In this document: positions 1 through 5,356 of the stretch, piece after piece | Layout: each line of letters opens with the position of its first letter | How positions within the stretch are numbered: position 1 is the first letter of the stretch | NCBI GenBank assembly: GCA_003695605.1 | Contig: RFIK01000146.1 | Coordinates: 1-6,492 of the forward strand | Source: Chlorobiota bacterium | GTDB lineage: Bacteria > Bacteroidota > Ignavibacteria > Kapaibacteriales > NICIL-2 | Length of the DNA: 6,492 bases | Direction: 5' to 3' | The notes under the pieces: generated by a model | The model's database searches: none | What the model was told of the DNA's origin: nothing | Seen by the model: the letters and a program-made list of their open reading frames with translations, nothing else | Translations under genes and position numbers: made by a program

Positions 1-837
1 CTCAACGGTAGGAGCAACGAGCTCACCATCACGATCGAGCTGCGCAGGAGGTACTCCCACGCGTAGCGGGATGCTATCGCGTTCGAGGAGGCGCTCAATA
101 GTGCGCAATCCTCCGCGGAGTAAAACCGTAACGTGCATTGGCACAAGCTCCTCACCAGCACGCAGGGACGTGCTCACCGGCACATCGTAGAGCGTGAGCT
201 CCCCAATTGGATCAATTGTCGCTTTGACGAGAACCCTCTCCGGCAAGACCTTCACAATTGGGGATCGTTCCAGTGGCACAAGAGTGATCACCGATCGTCG
301 TTCGCTGCGATGCACACGCAGCTCAGTAGGCCAGGAGGAGAGAGAATCTACCACACGCGCAGAACCAACAAGGACCGCTGAGTCCGGTACGACTACTAAT
401 GGCGGTACGAGGACATAGCCATCTGCGGCGCTGACATCAACGCGCGGGAGAATTGGCACTTTCTTTTCCGCGAGGACATCGAGCCGATAGTCAATCGCCG
501 AAGGCTCAATCCGGACAATGCGCAGCGGGACTGTTGTCCGAAACTGTGCGCGCATTTCAGTTTCCGTGAGCGTTCCATCGTCCGTTCGTGCGGGAAGATC
601 CACAGCAATACGAATCGTGCGATCGATGGAGAGTGCATTGAGCAAGTTCCACCCACTTCCCCGAAGTGTGACATACACCTCCGATGGCAGCGGAACTTCA
701 AGTGAACGGTTAGCGGGAACTCGAACCTCGAGTGGAACTGGGGCGGTGACGTCATATTCCGCTTGGAGCGTGATGTAGAGCCAGAGCAAGACGCTCAACA
801 GAAACGAAAACGCAGCTGTCCGTATCGAAATGCGCAT
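1..837 (-). CDS. YbbR-domain (CdaR-like) membrane-anchored protein, 3' end outside window
   Basis: Reading leftwards from the ATG at 837-835 gives 279 codons with no stop to the window edge, so the C-terminus is missing. The protein starts MRISIRTAAFSF, and residues about 7-24 (ending LLSVLLWLYITL) form one hydrophobic helix, the usual single N-terminal anchor of YbbR proteins. The rest is extracytoplasmic beta-rich sequence that I read as about three YbbR-like units (roughly 30-110, 118-200 and 205-279). Recurring pieces include VPLEVRVPANRSLEV, a VxGSARVVDSL segment and a VRATIDP-like end (here VKATIDP). In Firmicutes such proteins (CdaR) modulate the diadenylate cyclase CdaA. No cyclase is visible here, so a c-di-AMP link is only inference. 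The start lies two bases after the stop of the DUF58 gene, which implies one transcript and probable translational coupling; there is no good Shine-Dalgarno. I am fairly sure of the family and not of the function. Confidence 0.85.
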   Translation of the reverse strand, partial: MRISIRTAAFSFLLSVLLWLYITLQAEYDVTAPVPLEVRVPANRSLEVPLPSEVYVTLRGSGWNLLNALSIDRTIRIAVDLPARTDDGTLTETEMRAQFRTTVPLRIVRIEPSAIDYRLDVLAEKKVPILPRVDVSAADGYVLVPPLVVVPDSAVLVGSARVVDSLSSWPTELRVHRSERRSVITLVPLERSPIVKVLPERVLVKATIDPIGELTLYDVPVSTSLRAGEELVPMHVTVLLRGGLRTIERLLERDSIPLRVGVPPAQLDRDGELVAPTVE

Positions 838-839
838 TG

Positions 840-1736
840 CTACCGTACACGGTGACGTCGGACAAGGTACTCGCGCAAGGCGCTGTCGAATGCTTGATCG
901 GTGACAACTTGCAAGAAATCAACGTTGGCAGCGTAGCACGTTGCCTTAAGTTGCTCGATAAAGTCCCGCACGGCGTCAGCGTATGCATTGCGAAGCTGGA
1001 GTGGCTGCGTGATCATTTCCTGACCGGTTTCCATATCACGGAAGGTCGCAGCCAGCCCGAAGCGGAAATCCAGCTCGCGGCGATCGAGAACTTGAATGGC
1101 GATGACTTCGTGCCGCTGGTGTCGCAAGTGCTTGAGTGCTGTTGCCACGCGTTCCAAATCATCGAAGAAATCGCTGAGGACGATCACCAAGCTCCGACGA
1201 TGGATACGCTCGGCGAGCACTTCGAGCGCACCGGCAGTGTCGGTTACCTGGCTCGGTTGAACGCGGTCGAGCGCTGTCAGCAGCTCCCCAAGATAGGAGC
1301 GCTGCGCTCGTGGAGGGTAGTACGTGCTGAGCGCGTGGTCATAGAGCGCAAGCCCGACAGCATCTTTCTGTAGCATCGCAAGGTACGCAAACGCGGCTGC
1401 CAGATACGTCGCGTACGTGAACTTGGAAATCGAGCCTTCGGAAGCGTACCCCATCGAAGCGCTCCGATCGATCGCAATGACGGCGCGGAGATTTGTTTCC
1501 TCCTCGAATTGTTTGACGTAGTAGCGTCCCGTCCGACCGAGTACCTTCCAATCGAGGTACCGAAGGTCATCGCCAGGATGGTATGCGCGGTGCTCGGAGA
1601 ACTCCGCACTAAAGCCGTGGAATGGCGAGCGGTGCAGCCCCGTCAGGAAACCTTCAACGATGAGCCGCGCTCGTAGTTCCATCGTCGCAAGCTGCGATGC
1701 AACGCGCGGATCGAGATACTTCGCTACAATATCCAC
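840..1736 (-). CDS. DUF58 domain-containing protein (vWA-like fold)
   Basis: A 298-residue soluble protein with no signal peptide or membrane segment. The DUF58 signature is plain: EHRAYHPGDDLRYLDWK (residues 48-64), then GRTGRYYVKQFEEETNL (67-83). A vWA-type strand follows carrying the metal-site motif D90-R-S92-A-S94, and a later SDFFDD (188-193). DUF58 proteins are usually encoded next to MoxR AAA+ ATPases and are thought to act with them as chaperone-like or metal-insertion modules. No MoxR gene lies beside this one: it is the first gene of its transcript, with a divergent methyltransferase gene upstream and ybbR-like downstream. The start is a GTG at 1736-1734. The next upstream in-frame codons hold no ATG/GTG/TTG before a stop, and the N-terminus YLDPRVASQLATMELRARL fits the family, so a start at the later Met19 would cut off conserved sequence. 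Family assignment is firm; the partner is unknown. Confidence 0.93.
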   Translation of the reverse strand: MDIVAKYLDPRVASQLATMELRARLIVEGFLTGLHRSPFHGFSAEFSEHRAYHPGDDLRYLDWKVLGRTGRYYVKQFEEETNLRAVIAIDRSASMGYASEGSISKFTYATYLAAAFAYLAMLQKDAVGLALYDHALSTYYPPRAQRSYLGELLTALDRVQPSQVTDTAGALEVLAERIHRRSLVIVLSDFFDDLERVATALKHLRHQRHEVIAIQVLDRRELDFRFGLAATFRDMETGQEMITQPLQLRNAYADAVRDFIEQLKATCYAANVDFLQVVTDQAFDSALREYLVRRHRVR

Positions 1737-1793
1737 TGCAATGTCTCGTAGTTAGCTGCCAGCAAAGATAGCCTCGTACTGTACCACTGCAAT
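1733..1793. repeat. 10-bp direct repeat flanking the DUF58 promoter
   Basis: The ten bases CCACTGCAAT occur at 1733-1742 and again at 1784-1793, 51 bases apart. The first copy covers the DUF58 GTG start codon (minus strand) and the second covers the -33 element. The flanking bases differ, so this is not a longer duplication. A perfect 10-mer repeated inside a 66-base intergenic region is unlikely by chance, and a pair of binding sites is possible, but nothing shows that a protein binds here. Confidence 0.4.
1763..1792 (-). promoter_or_regulatory. Bacteroidota-type promoter for the DUF58-ybbR operon
   Basis: On the minus strand, TTG (1792-1790) is followed after exactly 19 bases by TATCTTTG (1770-1763). 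This matches the -33/-7 layout known for Bacteroidota housekeeping promoters (TTG, about 19-21 bases, TAnnTTTG), with all six defined bases of the -7 box present. Transcription would start near 1757 and leave a leader of about 20 bases before the GTG at 1736. The spacer contains GTAC-T-GTAC (1776-1784), a small dyad that could be an operator. The match is read by eye; no transcription start data are available. Confidence 0.5.
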
Positions 1794-1802
1794 TCGATCC
1801 CC

Positions 1803-1820
1803 ATGCACGAGATGCACGAG
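1803..1820 (+). repeat. 9-bp tandem duplication of the start-codon region
   Basis: ATGCACGAG occurs twice back to back (1803-1811 and 1812-1820), so the methyltransferase begins Met-His-Glu-Met-His-Glu. Both ATGs are in the same frame and either could be used. Replication slippage would explain it. Confidence 0.8.
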
Positions 1821-2462
1821 GAAGCGCCAGCGACCCCGAACGTCAGCTCTCCAACCTATTGGTCGGAGCGATACCGTCGCGGCGATACACCATGGGACTT
1901 AGGCACCGAAACGCCTGCATTCATCGCACTCGTTGAGCGCATCGATTTCCCGAAGCCAACCGAGCAGTGGCGTCCGGCAGTCGTCGTCCCAGGTTGCGGC
2001 TACGGCCATGATGCCCTCATGCTCGCACGGCGTGGATACGAGGTCACCGCCGTTGACTTTGCTCCCGAACCGCTCGAATACCTCGAGCAAACAGCACGAC
2101 TGGCTGGTTTGGAACTCCGTACACTCTGCTGCAGTGTGTTCGATTTGCCCAGTACCCATCCCAACGCATTCGACGTCGCGCTCGAATACACGTGCTACTG
2201 CGCAATTGATCCAGCACAGCGGCAGGACTACGCTACCGCACTCGCAGCAATCATCAAACCGAATGGAATCGTGGCGGGACTGTTCTTCCCCTTCGATGAT
2301 GAAACCGAGCGCAGCGGTCCGCCGTTCTCTGTCCGCGAAGACGAAATTCGTGCTCAATTCGAACATGCAGGCTTTGTTCTCTTATCGAGCGAGCTACCGA
2401 TCGAATCCCATCCGTCCCGTGCTGGCCGGGAGCGATTGATGTTGTTCCGTAAACTACTGTGA
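1803..2462 (+). CDS. SAM-dependent methyltransferase, TPMT / thiol-halide methyltransferase-like
   Basis: A 219-residue cytoplasmic Rossmann-fold methyltransferase, full length for this family. The TPMT-family opening YWSERYRRGDTPWDLG (19-34) is present. Next come the SAM-binding glycine loop VVPGCGYGHDA (61-71), the acidic residue after motif I in AVDF (D85), and FDLP (113-116). Segments EYTCYCAIDPAQR (128-140) and SGPPFSV (171-177) resemble the CAIEP and GGPP segments of plant HOL-type halide/thiol methyltransferases. The family moves a methyl group from SAM to sulfur or halide acceptors; the substrate here cannot be read from sequence. Four cysteines lie near the expected active-site region (109, 110, 131, 133). 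The start is ambiguous: ATG at 1803 and at 1812 sit in a tandem duplication, and neither has a clear Shine-Dalgarno. It is the first gene of a three-gene plus-strand cluster, and its stop overlaps a GTG that could start the next gene. Confidence 0.9.
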   Translation: MHEMHEEAPATPNVSSPTYWSERYRRGDTPWDLGTETPAFIALVERIDFPKPTEQWRPAVVVPGCGYGHDALMLARRGYEVTAVDFAPEPLEYLEQTARLAGLELRTLCCSVFDLPSTHPNAFDVALEYTCYCAIDPAQRQDYATALAAIIKPNGIVAGLFFPFDDETERSGPPFSVREDEIRAQFEHAGFVLLSSELPIESHPSRAGRERLMLFRKLL

Positions 2463-2473
2463 GAAATTCGCCG

Positions 2474-2905
2474 ATGGAATTATCGCTTCGCCTTGTCGAG
2501 GGCTTTCATCTTCGGGCAGAAACCTCCAACGGCATCACCTTCTCGATCGATGCACACAGCGAATATCCCCAAGGACCAGCGCCAATGCAGATGCTCCTGA
2601 GCTCGGTCCCAGCGTGCGCAGCAATGGATATCGTCAGTATTCTCCGCAAACAGCGCGTTGAAATCGCGGGATTTACAGCGCATGCCCACGGCGAACGAGC
2701 AACAGAGCATCCGCGTGTTTTTACAGCGATCCACATGCACTTTGTGCTGACCAGCCCGAACGCTGAAGAGCACCAACTTCGGCGTGCGATCGAACTCACT
2801 GAAGAAAAGTACTGCAGCGCGTGGGCAATACTCCGCGCAAGTGGTTGCCAGATGAGCTGGACGTACGAGATTCGGAAATCTGTCGAACAATCCACATCTC
2901 CCTGA
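2474..2905 (+). CDS. OsmC family protein, YhfA-like
   Basis: A 143-residue cytoplasmic protein of the OsmC/Ohr superfamily, closest by eye to E. coli YhfA. Evidence is PMQMLLSSVPACAAMDIVSILRK read as overlapping pieces (about residues 37-59) with the first redox cysteine at 48, and EKYCSAWAIL with the second at 114. Between them, VFTAIHMHFVL matches the YhfA VFTKIHLHFVV strand. Ohr/OsmC members reduce organic hydroperoxides through this cysteine pair; YhfA-type members have no settled substrate. I chose the ATG at 2474 because MELSLRLVEG aligns with the YhfA N-terminus and weak GAGA (2461-2464) lies nine bases ahead. A GTG at 2459, overlapping the methyltransferase stop as GTGA, would add five residues and remains possible. 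The stop overlaps the mutase start by one base. A role together with the thiol/halide-type methyltransferase in handling thiols or oxidants is inference. Confidence 0.88.
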   Translation: MELSLRLVEGFHLRAETSNGITFSIDAHSEYPQGPAPMQMLLSSVPACAAMDIVSILRKQRVEIAGFTAHAHGERATEHPRVFTAIHMHFVLTSPNAEEHQLRRAIELTEEKYCSAWAILRASGCQMSWTYEIRKSVEQSTSP

Positions 2906-3534
2906 TGGCACTTCTCCTCCTCCTCCGGCACGGCGAATCAGTTTGGAACAAGGAGAATCGCTTCACTGGATGGGTGGACGTTGATCTATCGGAACGCGGC
3001 GTGGAAGAAGCACGTCGCGCTGGTGAAATGCTCCGCACGATTCCAATTGACATCGTCTTTACCTCTGCACTGCGTCGCGCTATCCGTACTGCCGAGCTTG
3101 CACTCGAGTCTGCCGCAAAGCCCACGATCCCGATCATCAAAAGTGCTGCGCTCAACGAACGGCACTACGGGGATCTCCAAGGTCTCAACAAAGACGAGGT
3201 CGCCCGCCGATACGGTGAGCAGCAATTCAAACTCTGGCGTCGCAGCTATGATATACCGCCACCGAATGGCGAGTCACTCAAGATGACCCAAGAACGTGTG
3301 CTCCCATACTACGAAACAGAGATTCTCCCACTGCTTCAGCAAGGCAAGAACGTCCTGGTCGTTGCACACGGCAACTCGCTTCGCGCACTTGTGATGGCAC
3401 TTGAGCATCTTTCTCCTTCGCAGATTGTCGAAACGAATATCCCGACAGGTGTTCCCTTTGCGTACGTCGTTGAGGCCGACGGTACAGTGCGTGAAAAGAT
3501 TGAACGACTCGATCAGGTGGCGTCCGCTCGTTAG
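2905..3534 (+). CDS. gpmA: 2,3-bisphosphoglycerate-dependent phosphoglycerate mutase (short form)
   Basis: A glycolytic/gluconeogenic enzyme interconverting 3- and 2-phosphoglycerate through a phosphohistidine, in the cytosol. It shows LLRHGESVWNKENRFTGW (6-23) with the phosphorylated His9, then the acid residue Glu85 in LNERHYGDLQG, WRRSYDIPPP (111-120), and the second catalytic His155 in VVAHGNSLRALV, then NIPTGVP. At 209 residues it is shorter than the roughly 250-residue E. coli enzyme: about 30 residues between the PPP and GESL segments, plus the tail, are missing. Similar short forms are known in other bacteria. The ATG at 2905 places RHGES at the usual distance and overlaps the preceding stop as TGATG. 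A longer in-frame start at 2821 would add 28 residues encoded inside the osmC-like gene and is rejected. It is the last gene of the cluster, and its TAG overlaps the stop of the opposing gene. Confidence 0.95.
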   Translation: MALLLLLRHGESVWNKENRFTGWVDVDLSERGVEEARRAGEMLRTIPIDIVFTSALRRAIRTAELALESAAKPTIPIIKSAALNERHYGDLQGLNKDEVARRYGEQQFKLWRRSYDIPPPNGESLKMTQERVLPYYETEILPLLQQGKNVLVVAHGNSLRALVMALEHLSPSQIVETNIPTGVPFAYVVEADGTVREKIERLDQVASAR

Positions 3535-4505
3535 CGTAGCAGCTCAACGGTACCAATCCACCGCCGTCCCCGATATGCGACATGCAACGTGTACGATCCT
3601 TGTGGCAGATGACCAACCGCAATCGTCACCGAGCGCTCGCCCGACCGGATGGACTGTTCGAGTGCGCTGCGCCCTTGCACATCGTAGAACACAATCGAAG
3701 ACCCAGGATCGAACTCCTCCGTCGAGGCAATGGTGAGCTGATCGGCAGCAAGATTTGGGGTAAGCATCAGTGGGAGCGCATTGTGTTGGCCGGAAATAAG
3801 CTGTACACGCGCGCCAGACACTGCCGTTTCGCGCTGTCTTCGTGGAATGGACAGTGGCAGAAGCTGAAATCGCTGAACCTGCGACCACTGGCCCTCTTGA
3901 GAGCCTCGCTTTGAACACACACGCCAGTAATACAGCTTTCCCGCTACGCAGCGATGCTCCACCACCCACGGCTGGACCGTTTCCGCCTCGAGTACGTCAG
4001 AGTCAAAGCGGGGCGAAGGCGACACTTGCACCCGGTAGCTGGTGGCATTCTCGCACGGACGCCAGCTAAGCTGCAATCGGCCGAATGCAAGCGTTGCCCC
4101 ATCAGGCGGGACCAAATCATCGGGTGCTTCGACTGACCATGACTCCATACGAAGTCGAACCGCGAGGCTCCACTGGCTCACACTCCCATCGGCGAGAGAT
4201 TGCACACGCCACCAGTACTCTTTGCCTGGCTCGAGACCCGCAACGGTCGCACGTATCCACGACCGTGCCTGCAATACCAATGCATCGGTTCGTACGACTG
4301 AAAAATCGCGCACGTCAGAAATCTGAAAGCGATAGTACCGCGCACCAGCCACCGCTTGCCATCGGAGTGTAACGCTTTGCTCGTCGTTGTAGGATGCTAC
4401 AAGTTGTGTCGGCGGCAGAAGCTGCGATTGGCCAGTGCCCACGCCACCGAGCACAATGGATGGGAAGAGGACTGATAGCAACAGCGCTTGCCGCACACGT
4501 GCCAT
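3531..4505 (-). CDS. Secreted protein with two fibronectin-III-like domains and T9SS-type sorting tail
   Basis: A 324-residue protein that is probably exported and surface-attached or released. Residues 1-27 look like a signal peptide (basic start MARVRQ, hydrophobic LLLSVLFPSIVLG). Two fibronectin type III-like units follow: about 31-118 (PPTQLVA, VTLRWQAVAGARYYRFQIS, LEPGKEYWWRVQ) and about 132-215 (LQLSWRPCENATSYRVQVS, AGKLYYWRV, GQWSQVQRFQ). Residues about 248-324 resemble the type A T9SS/Por sorting domain: LTPNLAADQLTI, VFYDVQGR, VGHLPQGSYTL and a final basic strand. The usual PNP of the tail start is PNL here. Cysteines at 151, 186 and 197 lie in the second unit. No catalytic domain is present, so a binding or structural role is likely, but the ligand is unknown. 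The gene stands alone on this strand, with ATG at 4505 and no clear Shine-Dalgarno. Confidence 0.8.
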   Translation of the reverse strand: MARVRQALLLSVLFPSIVLGGVGTGQSQLLPPTQLVASYNDEQSVTLRWQAVAGARYYRFQISDVRDFSVVRTDALVLQARSWIRATVAGLEPGKEYWWRVQSLADGSVSQWSLAVRLRMESWSVEAPDDLVPPDGATLAFGRLQLSWRPCENATSYRVQVSPSPRFDSDVLEAETVQPWVVEHRCVAGKLYYWRVCSKRGSQEGQWSQVQRFQLLPLSIPRRQRETAVSGARVQLISGQHNALPLMLTPNLAADQLTIASTEEFDPGSSIVFYDVQGRSALEQSIRSGERSVTIAVGHLPQGSYTLHVAYRGRRWIGTVELLR

Positions 4506-4638
4506 TGCCAGGTGTACCAGAGGGTGGAACGAACCTGCTCACTCCCTGAGAGGTTGGTGACCGCGTGCGGATCCCTGCGTGCGGTGCTGTGTAATTTGTC
4601 GGTGCACGATGTGAAAAACTTGAATACGGAGTGACTCG
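4506..4638. other. Divergent intergenic region between the Fn3/T9SS gene and nth
   Basis: These 133 bases separate two outward-facing genes and should carry promoters for both. TAATTTG (4592-4598) is one base short of the TAnnTTTG box and has no TTG about 20 bases upstream, so I do not call it a promoter. The 8-mer GCGTGCGG occurs twice (4563-4570 and 4577-4584, 14 bases apart), and the first copy lies within the small dyad CCGC-GT-GCGG (4561-4570). No convincing promoter was found on the minus strand. Confidence 0.4.
4628..4631 (+). promoter_or_regulatory. Shine-Dalgarno of nth
   Basis: GGAG lies seven bases ahead of the ATG at 4639. It is the only clear ribosome binding site in the window and supports that start. 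The other genes begin without one, as is common in Bacteroidota. Confidence 0.65.
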
Positions 4639-5304
4639 ATGGCACGCGCACAACACCGCCGTGAATCCGACCACGCACGGATGGTTGCAATTCTCGATCG
4701 TTTAGATGCAACCTACCCCGGTAAGTTCGAAGGGTTGATCTTTGCAAGTCCATTCCAGCTTCTGATCGCAACAATTCTCTCGGCACAGTGCACAGACGAA
4801 CGGGTCAATAGCATCACCCCGCAACTCTTTGCCAAATACCCGACTGCCGAGGCATTCGCAAACGCTCCGCTCGAAGAGCTTGCCGAGGACATTCGCCCAA
4901 CAGGCTACTTCAACGCGAAAGCGCGCAACATCCAGGCTTGCTGTCGTGCGCTCATCGAACGGTTCGGTGGGCGCGTTCCGCAAACCCGTGAGGAATTGGT
5001 TCAGCTCCCCGGCGTTGGGCGAAAGACGGCGAACGTTATCCTCAGCCAAGCGTTCGGGCAGCAGGCAATCACAGTGGATACGCACGTTGCGCGTCTTTCG
5101 AACCGATTGGGTTTTGTGCAGACAAAAGATCCGCTTGCCATTGAAGAGCGCCTGATGGACATCACTCCCCATGACCGCTGGAATGACATTGGACGGCTCT
5201 TTATCACACATGGGCGGAAAGTCTGCACCGCGCGCAGGCCCTATTGCGATCGCTGCGTGATTGCATCGCTCTGCCCTTCAGCGATCCTCCCAACGGCGGG
5301 CTGA
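4639..5304 (+). CDS. nth: Endonuclease III (DNA glycosylase / AP lyase)
   Basis: A base-excision repair enzyme that removes oxidised pyrimidines and cuts the abasic site. The 221 residues are complete and slightly longer than E. coli Nth (211) because of extra N-terminal residues. Visible motifs are LLIATILSAQCTDERVN (41-57), the helix-hairpin-helix LPGVGRKTANVIL (123-135) with catalytic Lys129, and VDTHVARLSNRLG (146-158) with catalytic Asp147. The 4Fe-4S cluster cysteines have the exact C-x6-C-x2-C-x5-C spacing (Cys196, 203, 206, 212). The first part, YPGKFEGLIFASPFQLL, also fits the family. All key residues are present, so it should be active. It stands alone on its strand, and its stop codon lies partly inside a hairpin shared with the convergent hmgA end. 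Confidence 0.97.
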   Translation: MARAQHRRESDHARMVAILDRLDATYPGKFEGLIFASPFQLLIATILSAQCTDERVNSITPQLFAKYPTAEAFANAPLEELAEDIRPTGYFNAKARNIQACCRALIERFGGRVPQTREELVQLPGVGRKTANVILSQAFGQQAITVDTHVARLSNRLGFVQTKDPLAIEERLMDITPHDRWNDIGRLFITHGRKVCTARRPYCDRCVIASLCPSAILPTAG

Positions 5305-5329
5305 CGCAGTATTCCCGCTCCAGCCCGCC
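5295..5329. terminator. 9-bp hairpin between convergent nth and hmgA, possible bidirectional terminator
   Basis: GGCGGGCTG (5295-5303) is perfectly complementary to CAGCCCGCC (5321-5329), with a 17-base loop. The stem is eight G-C pairs and one A-T pair and takes in the first two bases of the nth TGA stop. It sits where a shared terminator for nth and hmgA would be expected. Neither side is followed by a run of T, so it does not fit the classic intrinsic terminator; it may instead stabilise the mRNA ends. Confidence 0.35.
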
Positions 5330-5356
5330 TGTACACTTGCTCAGCGCTCTGGCAAA

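Noticed and set aside
396..755. A 119-codon minus-strand frame with its own ATG
   Set aside because: It lies out of frame inside the YbbR gene, whose longer open frame runs from 837 to the left edge and has an N-terminal anchor and YbbR units.
837..1373. A 178-codon open frame on the plus strand
   Set aside because: It is antisense to the DUF58 gene, which has clear conserved motifs. No family features or ribosome binding site support the opposite strand.
2821..2904. An upstream in-frame start that would lengthen GpmA by 28 residues
   Set aside because: The added residues are encoded inside the OsmC-like gene, and the family begins a few residues before RHGES, which fits the ATG at 2905.
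4592..4598. TAATTTG as a -7 box for nth
   Set aside because: It is one base short of TAnnTTTG and has no TTG at the proper distance upstream; the nearest TTG (4554-4556) is about 35 bases away.
5245..5252. GCGATCGC, the HIP1 palindrome typical of cyanobacteria
   Set aside because: I noticed it only once, inside nth, and nothing else suggests a cyanobacterium; a single copy is expected by chance.
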